From contig CALTVC010000001.1 of assembly GCA_943912855.1 (NCBI GenBank), forward strand, positions 558,001 through 622,000: DNA of 64,000 nucleotides, in the 5' to 3' direction. Positions 53,935 through 61,596 of this stretch are shown here, one piece after another (the stretch's first letter is position 1; each line of letters begins with the position of its first letter). Below the pieces are notes generated by a model that was not told the origin of the DNA, made no database searches, and saw only the letters and a program-made list of their open reading frames with translations. The stretch comes from an uncultured Flavobacterium sp. (GTDB lineage Bacteria; Bacteroidota; Bacteroidia; Flavobacteriales; Flavobacteriaceae). Made by a program: the position numbers and the translations under genes.

Positions 53935-54764
53935 TGAAAAGAGTACTTACAGTATGCCTGCTGCTTAGTGCCGTTATGGCTTTTTCGCAGGAAAAGAAAC
54001 CCGAAAAAGAAATCAAAGACAGGAACCTGCCTAAGGGCAACGACCTTTTTGAAGATAAAGACTACGCCGGAGCCGAAGCACAATACCGTATTTCGGGAAG
54101 CAATGCGCCTACCAAATCGATTGCTTCGTATAACCTGGGTAATGCCATTTACAAGGAGAAGAAATCGGCTGAGGCGGCCTTTGCCTATGGCAGGGCAATA
54201 GAAAATGCCAAGACAAAGCAAGAAAAGCACCAGGCATTCCATAACCTGGGTAATGCCATGATGCAGCTTAAAGCGTATGATAAAGCCGTGGAAGCGTACA
54301 AAAACGCGCTTCGTAACAATCCTGCCGATGAGCAAACGCGCTATAATTATGCTCTTGCCAAAGATCTGCTGAAGAAAAATCCGCCACCACCACCGCAGAA
54401 GAACGACGACAAGGATAAGAAGGACAACAAAGACAAGGATAAGAAAGATAAAGGCGGTAACGACAAGGATAAAAACCAGGATCCTAACAAAGGCGACAAT
54501 AAAGATAAAGACAAGGATAAGGACAAAGGAAACGATAAGCAGGACAACAACCAGGATAAGGGCGACAACAAAGACAAGAAAAACGGCGATGGTAAGGATA
54601 AGCAAGATAAAGGCGATCCTAAGCCAACCGGTGCCAGCCCTAATCGTGACCAGATGCAACGTCTGCTTGATGCCATGAACAATGAAGAAAAGAAAGTTCA
54701 GGATAAGGTGAAAAACGGACAAAAAGTGCGTGGTCAGCAGGTAAAACCTGAAAAAGACTGGTAG
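53934..54764 (+). CDS. batC: TPR protein BatC with Lys/Asp-rich tail
   Basis: A 276-residue exported protein (signal …AFSQ). TPR repeats occupy about 35-145 (YNLGNAIYK, FHNLGNAMM, YNYALAKDLL). A PPPPP run at about 150-154 leads into a 70-residue K/D/N-rich low-complexity stretch (about 157-229). A short conserved end follows (NRDQMQRLLDAMNNEEKKVQ). The charged region makes the antisense strand look like a long open frame, which is an artefact. It belongs to the Bat operon, where TPR proteins are thought to organise the complex. Confidence 0.92.
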   Translation: MKRVLTVCLLLSAVMAFSQEKKPEKEIKDRNLPKGNDLFEDKDYAGAEAQYRISGSNAPTKSIASYNLGNAIYKEKKSAEAAFAYGRAIENAKTKQEKHQAFHNLGNAMMQLKAYDKAVEAYKNALRNNPADEQTRYNYALAKDLLKKNPPPPPQKNDDKDKKDNKDKDKKDKGGNDKDKNQDPNKGDNKDKDKDKDKGNDKQDNNQDKGDNKDKKNGDGKDKQDKGDPKPTGASPNRDQMQRLLDAMNNEEKKVQDKVKNGQKVRGQQVKPEKDW

Positions 54765-54769
54765 TCTGT

Positions 54770-54801
54770 TTTGGCAAAAGCCAATCAATACTATATTTTT
54801 G
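54770..54801 (+). promoter_or_regulatory. batD: Internal promoter TTTG-N20-TATTTTTG before batD
   Basis: TTTG at 54770-54773 and TATTTTTG at 54794-54801 are 20 nt apart, close to consensus, in the only sizeable gap (69 bp) between batC and batD. Transcription would begin near 54808. Confidence 0.65.
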
Positions 54802-54833
54802 GCATGGAAATATCCATTTTTTGAAAAAGAACA

Positions 54834-56654
54834 ATGAAGAAGTATTTAGCCATATTATTCCTTTTTGTACTCCAGGGGCTTAGTGCCCAGGTGGAGTTTA
54901 AGGCTACGCCCAGCCGTACCAAGATAGGGGTAAATGAAAAGCTGCGTGTAGAATTTAGCATGACCAAGGATGGCGATAACTTTGAGCCACCTTCGTTTCA
55001 GGGCTTTCAGGCTTCGGGTCCGGGACAAATGATAAGCAATTCGTGGGTAAACGGTAAGGTTACTTTTAGTAAAACCTATACGTATGTCCTTGCGCCAAAG
55101 GCCAAAGGCACATTTACCATTGGTCAGGCTACCATAGAAATAGATGGCGTTACCTATAAGACTTCTCCGTTTAAGATAACTGTGGGCGAGGCTGTGGCCA
55201 ATCCGAATCCGCAACCACCACGTTACGACCCGTTCGATCCGTTTGGGCGCATGCGCCAGCAACAGGAAGCAGAAGAACAAGCAGCACAGAATGCCGATCC
55301 GAACGACGGTATACACCTGGTTGCCGAAGTACAAAATGCCAGTCCGTATGTTAACCAGCCGGTTAATGTAGTGTACAAATTGTATGTTAGCCATGACAGC
55401 AGCGTACTTCAGTTTGGCGAAAAAACAAGCCCTAAATACAACGACTTCTGGAGTCAGATAGAGATAGTAGATGGTCAGCACATGAAGGTAGAGGAAGGCA
55501 CCTACAAAGGCAAACCATACCGTTATGTAGTAGTGCGAAAGGCTGTGTTGTATCCGCAAAAGGCAGGAAAGCTTAAGCTGGAACCTCTTGTAGATGAGCT
55601 TTTGGTAGAAGTGCCAAACGGCAGACGCGATATGTTTGGACGTATGTTTACCAAACAAATGAAGACAACCGCTACTACAGGCACTAATTATATCAATGTA
55701 CGACCACTACCTGAAGCGGGTAAACCTGCCGACTTTAGTGGTGCAGTGGGTAACTTCGACTTTAAAGTAACGCCGGATAAAACAACAAGTAAAAATGGCG
55801 AGTCCATTCAGCTTACGGTAAGTGTTAGCGGTAAGGGTAACTTGAAACTATTCAATTTGCCAAAACCTGAAGTACCTGCGGCGCTTGAAATGTACGACCC
55901 GGAACATAAGGAAAATGTACAAACACCTCTTACAGGTATGGTGGGCAGCATTACAGATGTGTATACTCTGGTGCCAAACAGTAAGGGTAAGTATCCTGTT
56001 AAGGCGATGTCGTTCTCGTGGTTTGACCCTGCGACAGGTAAGTATCACACGCGTACCAGCGATGAGATAATGATAGATGTGCTTAACGTACCGGAAGCTG
56101 TTGCCGAAGCCGCAAAAGCCAAAGGGACTAAACAGGGGGCTAAACCTACCGAAACGTTCCGTTATATAGCTACGGAAACGTCGCTTAGCGCAAAGGGTAA
56201 TGCCGACTTTTACGGGTCTACGCTTTGGTATGTACTCATGATAGCTCCGTTCGCGTTTATTCCGGTAATTGTATTGGCACGTAAGAAAAAAGAAGCGTAC
56301 GACAGCGATGTTGAGGGCAACAAGATACGTACTAACAATAAGCTGGCTAAGAAATTCCTTACTGCAGCACGTAAAGAACTGGGCAGTAAAGAACCGTTCT
56401 ATCTGGCGCTTGAAAAAGCCCTGCATAACTTCCTTAAAGCGAAGCTGCGTATTGAAACGAGTGAACTGAGTAGGGATAACATACAAGAGCTTTTACTATC
56501 GCGTAACGCTAATCCTGATACGGTAGATGCTTTTAGCCGTATTATGGACAGCTGTGAGTTTGCACGCTATGCGCCTTCGTCTGATACTGCTATGCAACAG
56601 GATTACGAAAGCGCGGTTAGTGTAATTACAAGCCTGGAGAAGCAGGTGTCTTAG
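54834..56654 (+). CDS. batD: BatD oxygen-tolerance protein
   Basis: A 606-residue protein with a signal peptide, then tandem beta-sandwich BatD domains (start VEFKATPSRTKIGVNEKLRVEF at about 22-43) covering about 420 residues. One membrane helix (about 461-484) is followed by a cytoplasmic helical domain with KEPFYLALEKALHNFLKAKL (about 522-541). This is the normal BatD architecture. Its function in the Bat complex is not known in molecular detail. Confidence 0.92.
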   Translation: MKKYLAILFLFVLQGLSAQVEFKATPSRTKIGVNEKLRVEFSMTKDGDNFEPPSFQGFQASGPGQMISNSWVNGKVTFSKTYTYVLAPKAKGTFTIGQATIEIDGVTYKTSPFKITVGEAVANPNPQPPRYDPFDPFGRMRQQQEAEEQAAQNADPNDGIHLVAEVQNASPYVNQPVNVVYKLYVSHDSSVLQFGEKTSPKYNDFWSQIEIVDGQHMKVEEGTYKGKPYRYVVVRKAVLYPQKAGKLKLEPLVDELLVEVPNGRRDMFGRMFTKQMKTTATTGTNYINVRPLPEAGKPADFSGAVGNFDFKVTPDKTTSKNGESIQLTVSVSGKGNLKLFNLPKPEVPAALEMYDPEHKENVQTPLTGMVGSITDVYTLVPNSKGKYPVKAMSFSWFDPATGKYHTRTSDEIMIDVLNVPEAVAEAAKAKGTKQGAKPTETFRYIATETSLSAKGNADFYGSTLWYVLMIAPFAFIPVIVLARKKKEAYDSDVEGNKIRTNNKLAKKFLTAARKELGSKEPFYLALEKALHNFLKAKLRIETSELSRDNIQELLLSRNANPDTVDAFSRIMDSCEFARYAPSSDTAMQQDYESAVSVITSLEKQVS

Positions 56655-56684
56655 ATTGTATTGAGAGATATTTTGATTTTTTAC

Positions 56685-56704
56685 ACAAAGTGCACAAAGC
56701 TTTT
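56685..56704. repeat. ACAAAGTGCACAAAGCTTTT word, exact copy of 32443
   Basis: The 20-nt phrase in the batD-batE gap is identical to that at 32443-32462. Confidence 0.7.
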
Positions 56705-56748
56705 TATTTGTAACAGTTGATATTCATCTGTTAATAGGAAATTATAAT

Positions 56749-57495
56749 ATGAAAAACATAATATATATAACACTGCTTTTTATTACAGGGCTTGCCTTTG
56801 GGCAAAGCTTTGAGCAGGGTAATGCGCTATACCGAAAAGGTGATTACAAAGGTGCAGTTACCGAATATGAGAATATAATTAAGCAGGGAAAGGAATCGGC
56901 CGAGGTGTATTTTAATCTGGGCAATGCGTACTATAAGCTGAATCAGGTAGCACCGTCTGTGTATTATTATGAGAAAGCACTACTGCTTAAACCCGGTTAT
57001 AAAGATGCCGAGGTGAATCTTGCCTTTGCGCAAAAAATGACCATAGACGATATTAAGGCCACACCGCGAGTAGGCTTTTCAAAAATGATATACAACGCTA
57101 CGGGCAACTATCATTACAACACTTGGGCATGGATAGCCGTGTCGTTCTCGGTAATGTTTCTGCTGTTGTTTGTAGGGTATTATTTCTCTGGAGTGGCATT
57201 GGTAAAACGTATCTTCTTTGTAGGCATGTTTGTTGCCACAGGGTTATTGGTTCTTAGCATTGTTGCCGCAATTTATGCGAAAACACAAAAATCACGGGAG
57301 AATTACGCCATAATATTCCCTGAGGTTATTTCAGTGAAATCAGAACCAAGGGAAGCCGCACAGGATGCCTTTATACTCCACGCCGGTACTAAAGTAAATG
57401 TACTTGAAACCATAGACAACTGGAAAAAAGTGCAACTCGCCGATGAAAATGTAGGCTGGGTTCCTAAAGCCGATATTAAAGAAATAAAAGAATAA
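56749..57495 (+). CDS. batE: BatE: TPR and SH3-like membrane protein
   Basis: A 248-residue protein. A signal peptide (…AFGQ) is followed by TPR repeats (about 20-97), two membrane helices (about 125-149 and 153-176) and a C-terminal bacterial SH3-like domain (about 188-245) containing HAGTKVNVLETIDNWKKVQL and VGWVP. This matches BatE and closes the operon, with a 21-bp terminator 10 nt after the stop. Confidence 0.92.
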   Translation: MKNIIYITLLFITGLAFGQSFEQGNALYRKGDYKGAVTEYENIIKQGKESAEVYFNLGNAYYKLNQVAPSVYYYEKALLLKPGYKDAEVNLAFAQKMTIDDIKATPRVGFSKMIYNATGNYHYNTWAWIAVSFSVMFLLLFVGYYFSGVALVKRIFFVGMFVATGLLVLSIVAAIYAKTQKSRENYAIIFPEVISVKSEPREAAQDAFILHAGTKVNVLETIDNWKKVQLADENVGWVPKADIKEIKE

Positions 57496-57502
57496 CCGTA
57501 AC

Positions 57503-57552
57503 AAAAAAGAAATACCCCGGAATAGCCAAATTCCGGGGTATTTCTTTTTTTG
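57503..57552. terminator. Strong bidirectional terminator after batE
   Basis: A perfect stem of about 21 bp (AAAAAAGAAATACCCCGGAAT / ATTCCGGGGTATTTCTTTTTT) that also serves the convergent DsbA-like gene. Confidence 0.93.
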
Positions 57553-57563
57553 TAAAGTAAAAC

Positions 57564-58265
57564 TTAATTACACTCTCCGTCTACAGAGCAACTATCGCCC
57601 TCTATGATGGTAAGTTTTGGGTTGGCTACCTGCCATTCCTCAAAAGACTTTTCAAGCGTCTGTAAGAAGACTTCCGGGGTCTGAGCACCCGATACTGCAT
57701 ATTTCCTGTCAAACACGAAGAACGGCACGCCACGCACGCCTATGTGCTGTGCTTCCTCTATATCGGCTACAACCTCATTAACGTAGGCTTCGCTACCCAT
57801 GGCCTGGGTTAGTTTAGCCACATCAAGACCTAATTCCTGTGCCAGGGCTATCAGTGTCTCTGCATCATCTATGTTTTTGCCTTCAGTAAAGTACGCTTTA
57901 AACAATAGTTCTTCGGCTTCGTTCTGCTTACCGTACTGTTTGGTAAAATGCAGGAAACGGTGCGCGTTAAAACTATTGGCAGGCACCGTCTTGTCAAAAT
58001 CGTACTTCAGCCCCACAGACGCTGCCATATCAGTCACATACTGGTTCATGCTTTTAGCTTCCTCCAGCGATACCCCTTTATGCTCGGCAAGAAACTGGTG
58101 TATGCTTTTAGAAGGATCGGTCTTCATATCGGGCGAAAGCAAAAAGCTTTTCCATTCTATCTCTATATTTTGGCTGTTGCCAAACTGTGCCAGCGATTCT
58201 TCAAAACGGCGTTTGCCGATGTAGCAGAACGGACACATGATGTCACTCCAAATTTCAACTTTCAT
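57564..58265 (-). CDS. DsbA-family oxidoreductase, FrnE-like
   Basis: A 233-residue cytoplasmic thioredoxin-fold protein. The active site CPFC is at 11-14 (SDIMCPFCYIGKRRFE), with a helical insertion and the GVRGVPFFVFDRKYAVSGAQ strand at about 172-191. A C-terminal CSVDGEC motif, also seen in FrnE-type proteins, is present. ATG 58265 gives the usual N-terminus; the frame extends to 58286. It may act in disulfide stress response or polyketide-type oxidation; substrate unknown. Confidence 0.9.
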   Translation of the reverse strand: MKVEIWSDIMCPFCYIGKRRFEESLAQFGNSQNIEIEWKSFLLSPDMKTDPSKSIHQFLAEHKGVSLEEAKSMNQYVTDMAASVGLKYDFDKTVPANSFNAHRFLHFTKQYGKQNEAEELLFKAYFTEGKNIDDAETLIALAQELGLDVAKLTQAMGSEAYVNEVVADIEEAQHIGVRGVPFFVFDRKYAVSGAQTPEVFLQTLEKSFEEWQVANPKLTIIEGDSCSVDGECN

Positions 58266-58297
58266 GTTCTCAATTATTTTATGCAAAGTTACGGCAT

Positions 58298-58332
58298 AAA
58301 AAAACGGGCAACTTACTTGTTTCCCGTTTTTT
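58298..58332 (-). terminator. Terminator of the desaturase gene
   Basis: AAAAAACGGG / CCCGTTTTTT arms with a 14-nt loop; T run on the leftward side. Confidence 0.75.
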
Positions 58333-58354
58333 ACTACTTACCTGTGGTATAGTA

Positions 58355-59350
58355 TTATTTTATAATAGCAGGCTGTACCCACTTAAATATATGTGATTCC
58401 TGAGGAATAACAAGCCTTTCGCTGATGCGTGCCATCCTGTCCGGAAGCTTCATCAGGTAATCGCGTGCCTTTTCGGCTTCAGCGGTAAGACCTGTAACCT
58501 TGTCTATCTGCCATTTTTCGTTCAGTTTACGCAGAATGTCTACATAGTCCATAGCCGTGTACACACCTATACGCTGTGCCGAATCAGAAAACTGCTCAAA
58601 CGCTGTGCTTATCTTCTCACCGCTTTCGCGAAGGAAGTGCGCCGGCATGGTTATCTTAAGCTTCATCATGTGCTGGAATGCCAGCATCATTTCGCTCGGG
58701 TCTATCTGAAAAATACGGTTAACAAACTCGCTATATGCCAGGTGGTGACGCATTTCATCGCCAGCCACAAGTTTACACATTTTGCTCAGCTTTTTATCGC
58801 CATATTGTTTAGCAAGTTGCGACACACGGTTGTGCGATATGTACGTAGCAAGCTCCTGGAAGCTGGTGTACACAAAGTTCTTGTACGGGTCGCGGTCTGT
58901 ACCAATATCAAAACCATCGTTTATAAGGTGCTGGGTGGTCATTTCCACTTCGCGCATGTTTACACGGCCACTCAGGTACAGGTACTTGTTCAGCAGGTCG
59001 CCATGGCGGTTTTCTTCACCCGTCCAGTTACGTACCCACTTACTCCATCCGTTACCACCGTTTTCTACCTGGTTTACACCTTCTACATCCATAAGCCAAG
59101 ACTCATAGGTAGGAAGTGCCTCTTCGGTAATGGTATCGCCTACAAGTACTACCCAAAAATCGTAAGGTAGGTCTTTGGCTATCTCTCGCAATTCTTTTAC
59201 TTCTTCAAAGAATTTTTCGTTTTGCGAGTCGGGCAGCAGGTCGGTTGGTTGCCAGATTTTTTCAACCGGGATAAGAAATTCATCAACAAAGGCGTCGATG
59301 TCTTTTTCCATGAATTTCATCACCTCCAGGCGAACGTTTTGTATAGACAT
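58355..59350 (-). CDS. Acyl-ACP desaturase (soluble di-iron)
   Basis: A 331-residue ferritin-like enzyme that introduces a double bond into acyl-ACP. The two iron-binding motifs are EENRH (112-116) and DEMRHH (198-203), as in the plant-type stearoyl-ACP desaturase FAB2/DesA family. No membrane helix is present. The plsC gene lies 8 bp upstream in the same direction, so the pair probably supplies and uses unsaturated acyl chains for phospholipids (inference). Confidence 0.92.
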   Translation of the reverse strand: MSIQNVRLEVMKFMEKDIDAFVDEFLIPVEKIWQPTDLLPDSQNEKFFEEVKELREIAKDLPYDFWVVLVGDTITEEALPTYESWLMDVEGVNQVENGGNGWSKWVRNWTGEENRHGDLLNKYLYLSGRVNMREVEMTTQHLINDGFDIGTDRDPYKNFVYTSFQELATYISHNRVSQLAKQYGDKKLSKMCKLVAGDEMRHHLAYSEFVNRIFQIDPSEMMLAFQHMMKLKITMPAHFLRESGEKISTAFEQFSDSAQRIGVYTAMDYVDILRKLNEKWQIDKVTGLTAEAEKARDYLMKLPDRMARISERLVIPQESHIFKWVQPAIIK

Positions 59351-59358
59351 GTTCTCGT

Positions 59359-60093
59359 TTAGTTTTTTATTCCTTTAATCACTGCATTTTCGGTCCTTGC
59401 CATTACTTCTTCAAAAGGAATATCTTTAATAGCAAATGGTTCCTGTACGGTAAACGTTAGGCTGTTACCTATGGTTAGTGGAAATTGTCCGTGCTTAACA
59501 AGCTTCCATGAGTTGTTTATGCTTACGGGCACTATCCATGCTGAGGGCGCATACTTACAAAGAATTTTAAGCCCGCTTTCGCTAAATTTCTTCGGCTCTC
59601 CGGTCTTGCTCCGGGTGCCTTCGGGGAATATTACCGCCGAACGGGTGTTCTTTTCTATATACTTGCCAAGACCACCTATAACAGGTATTGCCTGTTTGGG
59701 ATCTTTACGGTCTATGAGCACACTGCCCCCGTGCTTAAGATTGTAAGACACGCTGGGTATGCCCTTGCCGAGCTCTTTTTTGCTGACAAACTTCGGATGA
59801 AATTTGCGCATAAACCATATGATTGGTGGAATGTCGTACATACTCTGGTGGTTTGCCACAATAATAAGTGGCACACCCGCAGGCACTCTCTCTATGCCCT
59901 CAAACTTTACGGCTGTTCCTAATATAAGCAAACACCGTACCAGCCATCCGTTTAGTATATCAACGCTTTTTTTGTGCGCCTGGTATCCAAACACGTTAAA
60001 GCATACCCACTGTATAGGATGAAAGATAACTAAGAATAAACCGAATACCAGATAAAACAGTACTGATAACGGGTAGGATAGCACTTTTTGCAT
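59359..60093 (-). CDS. plsC: 1-acyl-sn-glycerol-3-phosphate acyltransferase
   Basis: A 244-residue membrane-bound acyltransferase. The HX4D motif is NHQSMYD (81-87), and FPEGTRS is at about 156-162. An N-terminal hydrophobic segment (about 5-35) anchors it. It makes phosphatidic acid from lysophosphatidic acid. A TACTTTTG promoter box is 20 nt upstream, and the desaturase gene follows 8 bp after it. Confidence 0.92.
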   Translation of the reverse strand: MQKVLSYPLSVLFYLVFGLFLVIFHPIQWVCFNVFGYQAHKKSVDILNGWLVRCLLILGTAVKFEGIERVPAGVPLIIVANHQSMYDIPPIIWFMRKFHPKFVSKKELGKGIPSVSYNLKHGGSVLIDRKDPKQAIPVIGGLGKYIEKNTRSAVIFPEGTRSKTGEPKKFSESGLKILCKYAPSAWIVPVSINNSWKLVKHGQFPLTIGNSLTFTVQEPFAIKDIPFEEVMARTENAVIKGIKN

Positions 60094-60112
60094 GCGTTAT
60101 TAAAAATTCGCA

Positions 60113-60120
60113 CAAAAGTA
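60113..60120 (-). promoter_or_regulatory. plsC: -7 box TACTTTTG of plsC
   Basis: An exact TAnnTTTG match on the minus strand, 19 nt before the plsC ATG. Confidence 0.6.
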
Positions 60121-60164
60121 GCACCTTTTTACCGAATAATAAAAAGTTTTAGTATGCAGGCATG

Positions 60165-60262
60165 TAATTTCAGATTTCAGAGGGTAGATTTCAGATTTTT
60201 GGAGGATTGATTGTTGTATAATTAGACTTTGAGATGATAGATAATAGATGACAGACTGAAGA
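60165..60262. repeat. TTTCAGATTTCAGAGG / AGATGATAGATAATAGATG word tract
   Basis: Iterated CAGATTT and GATAATAGA phrases fill most of the gap between plsC and the bacilliredoxin gene. The first type recurs at 62839. Confidence 0.6.
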
Positions 60263-60321
60263 TAATAGACTCTTTCAAACATCGAATAACCGAATTAACA
60301 GATCACCGCATAACCCCAAAA

Positions 60322-60351
60322 AGAAAAACCACGCCTTTTAAGCGTGGTTCT
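60322..60351 (-). terminator. Terminator of the bacilliredoxin gene
   Basis: AACCACGC / GCGTGGTT stem; leftward it is followed by TTTCTTTTT. Confidence 0.85.
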
Positions 60352-60376
60352 CGTTTATCTAAAAATTGCAATGCGA

Positions 60377-60787
60377 TTAGCAGAAATCGTTGTATGCTTC
60401 TTTAAGGTTTTCAGCGATTAGCTCAGCCGGACGACCTTCAATGTGGTGGCGCTCCAGCATGTGTACAAGCTCACCGTCTTTGAACAAAGCCATGCTTGGC
60501 GATGACGGAGGGAAAGGGAACATAAGACCACGGGCAGCATCTACCGCTTCCTTGTCTACACCAGCAAAAACGGTGATGATATTTGTGGGCACTTTGTCGT
60601 TAGCAAGGCTCATACGAGCACCCGGACGGGCATTACGCGCAGCACAACCGCAAACCGAATTCACTACTACAAGGGTAGTACCTTCTTTTTCTATTTCGTT
60701 TTTTACGTCTTCAGCAGTAAATATTTCTTTAAACCCGGCCTCAGAAAGTTCGGCACGCATTGGTTTTACTAATTCTTCAGGATACAT
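60377..60787 (-). CDS. BrxA/BrxB-family bacilliredoxin
   Basis: A 136-residue cytoplasmic protein of the YphP/YqiW (DUF1094) family. The characteristic CGC redox motif is Cys46-Gly-Cys48 in NSVCGCAARNARPGAR, and the FPFPPSSPSMALF stretch (about 90-102) is conserved. In Firmicutes such proteins remove bacillithiol from proteins; some Bacteroidetes also make bacillithiol. The final residue is a cysteine. A TATCTTTG promoter box lies 29 nt upstream. Confidence 0.93.
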   Translation of the reverse strand: MYPEELVKPMRAELSEAGFKEIFTAEDVKNEIEKEGTTLVVVNSVCGCAARNARPGARMSLANDKVPTNIITVFAGVDKEAVDAARGLMFPFPPSSPSMALFKDGELVHMLERHHIEGRPAELIAENLKEAYNDFC

Positions 60788-60816
60788 AACTGTACTTATT
60801 TAAAGTTTTAACGCTA

Positions 60817-60824
60817 CAAAGATA
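60817..60824 (-). promoter_or_regulatory. -7 box TATCTTTG of the bacilliredoxin gene
   Basis: An exact TAnnTTTG match on the minus strand, 29 nt upstream of the start. Confidence 0.6.
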
Positions 60825-60881
60825 AGCATTTTACATCTAAAAATATAAATGTATCAATTTTTGTTACAGAATGTTTTTTAA

Positions 60882-60918
60882 AGCTTCTGAGTTTCTGAGT
60901 CGCTTAGCTACTTAGCTT
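60882..60918. repeat. 36-bp word repeat, copy 1
   Basis: AGCTTCTGAGTTTCTGAG... through CTTAGCTACTTAGC; near-identical to 61550-61585. Confidence 0.7.
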
Positions 60919-60974
60919 TTCACGGTTCCTCATAATTCAAAATATAAAATTTAGAATTTAAAATAAACTATACT

Positions 60975-61523
60975 TTAAGGTAATAAGAAAAAACGCCATC
61001 CTCTCCAGTAGTCGTGGTAGTTCTGCTCAAAGGTTTTAAACTCGCTTGTTAATGGTAGTTTGTTTTTCTTAGCATAGTATGCGTAATCACCCTCGGTCCT
61101 AAATTCTTTAAAAACTTTAGAATCGGTATTATAAACAAAATATGTTTTATTGTACAAATAAAAATCGCTTTGCAAATTACCGCAGATGTAATTGTCATTT
61201 ACAAGAAAAACTGTAGTCTGCACCTGGCTTTTATCGCGCATGTACACATCTTCAAGAGTAGCAATATTACTCCAGTCTACATTAGACAGTCCGTTACTCC
61301 ACCCAACGGGTATACGAGCGGAATCTCCCAGGCCATGGTCTCCGTAGGGCGTACACATAAATGCGAACAGTAGCACCGCGATGCCAGTGGCTAATTTTTT
61401 TAGCTGTAATGCAGGCTTGTCCTTTCTTAGCCTTTGTAAAACATAACGAATTATCCATGCGTACGCAAAACTGAGCAAACCGATTTTAATCAGCTCAAAA
61501 ATTAAATGTCCGAGTGCTTCCAT
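60975..61523 (-). CDS. Small membrane protein, hypothetical
   Basis: A 182-residue protein with two N-terminal membrane helices (about 7-27 and 41-58) and a soluble C-terminal part of about 120 residues with many Tyr/Asn. No named family was recognised and no catalytic motif is visible. It is flanked on both sides by copies of the same 36-bp word repeat, in the same orientation, so the gene may have moved as a cassette. Confidence 0.65.
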   Translation of the reverse strand: MEALGHLIFELIKIGLLSFAYAWIIRYVLQRLRKDKPALQLKKLATGIAVLLFAFMCTPYGDHGLGDSARIPVGWSNGLSNVDWSNIATLEDVYMRDKSQVQTTVFLVNDNYICGNLQSDFYLYNKTYFVYNTDSKVFKEFRTEGDYAYYAKKNKLPLTSEFKTFEQNYHDYWRGWRFFLLP

Positions 61524-61549
61524 AGTATGTTGGTTGGTTATTTTTAATA

Positions 61550-61585
61550 AGCTTCTTAGTTTCTGAGCCGCTTAGCTACTGAGCC
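61550..61585. repeat. 36-bp word repeat, copy 2
   Basis: AGCTTCTTAGTTTCTGAG... through CTTAGCTACTGAGC; few differences from copy 1. Confidence 0.7.
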
Positions 61586-61596
61586 TGTGCTGGAAT

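Noticed and set aside
53712..54788. A 358-codon open frame on the minus strand opposite batB/batC.
   Set aside because: It is the antisense of the Lys/Asp/Asn codon runs of batC, giving only Leu/Phe/Val/Ile-rich sequence, and it overlaps two well-supported genes.
60390..60803. A 137-codon plus-strand frame overlapping the bacilliredoxin gene.
   Set aside because: The minus-strand protein has a clear family, terminator and promoter; the plus-strand product has no recognisable features.
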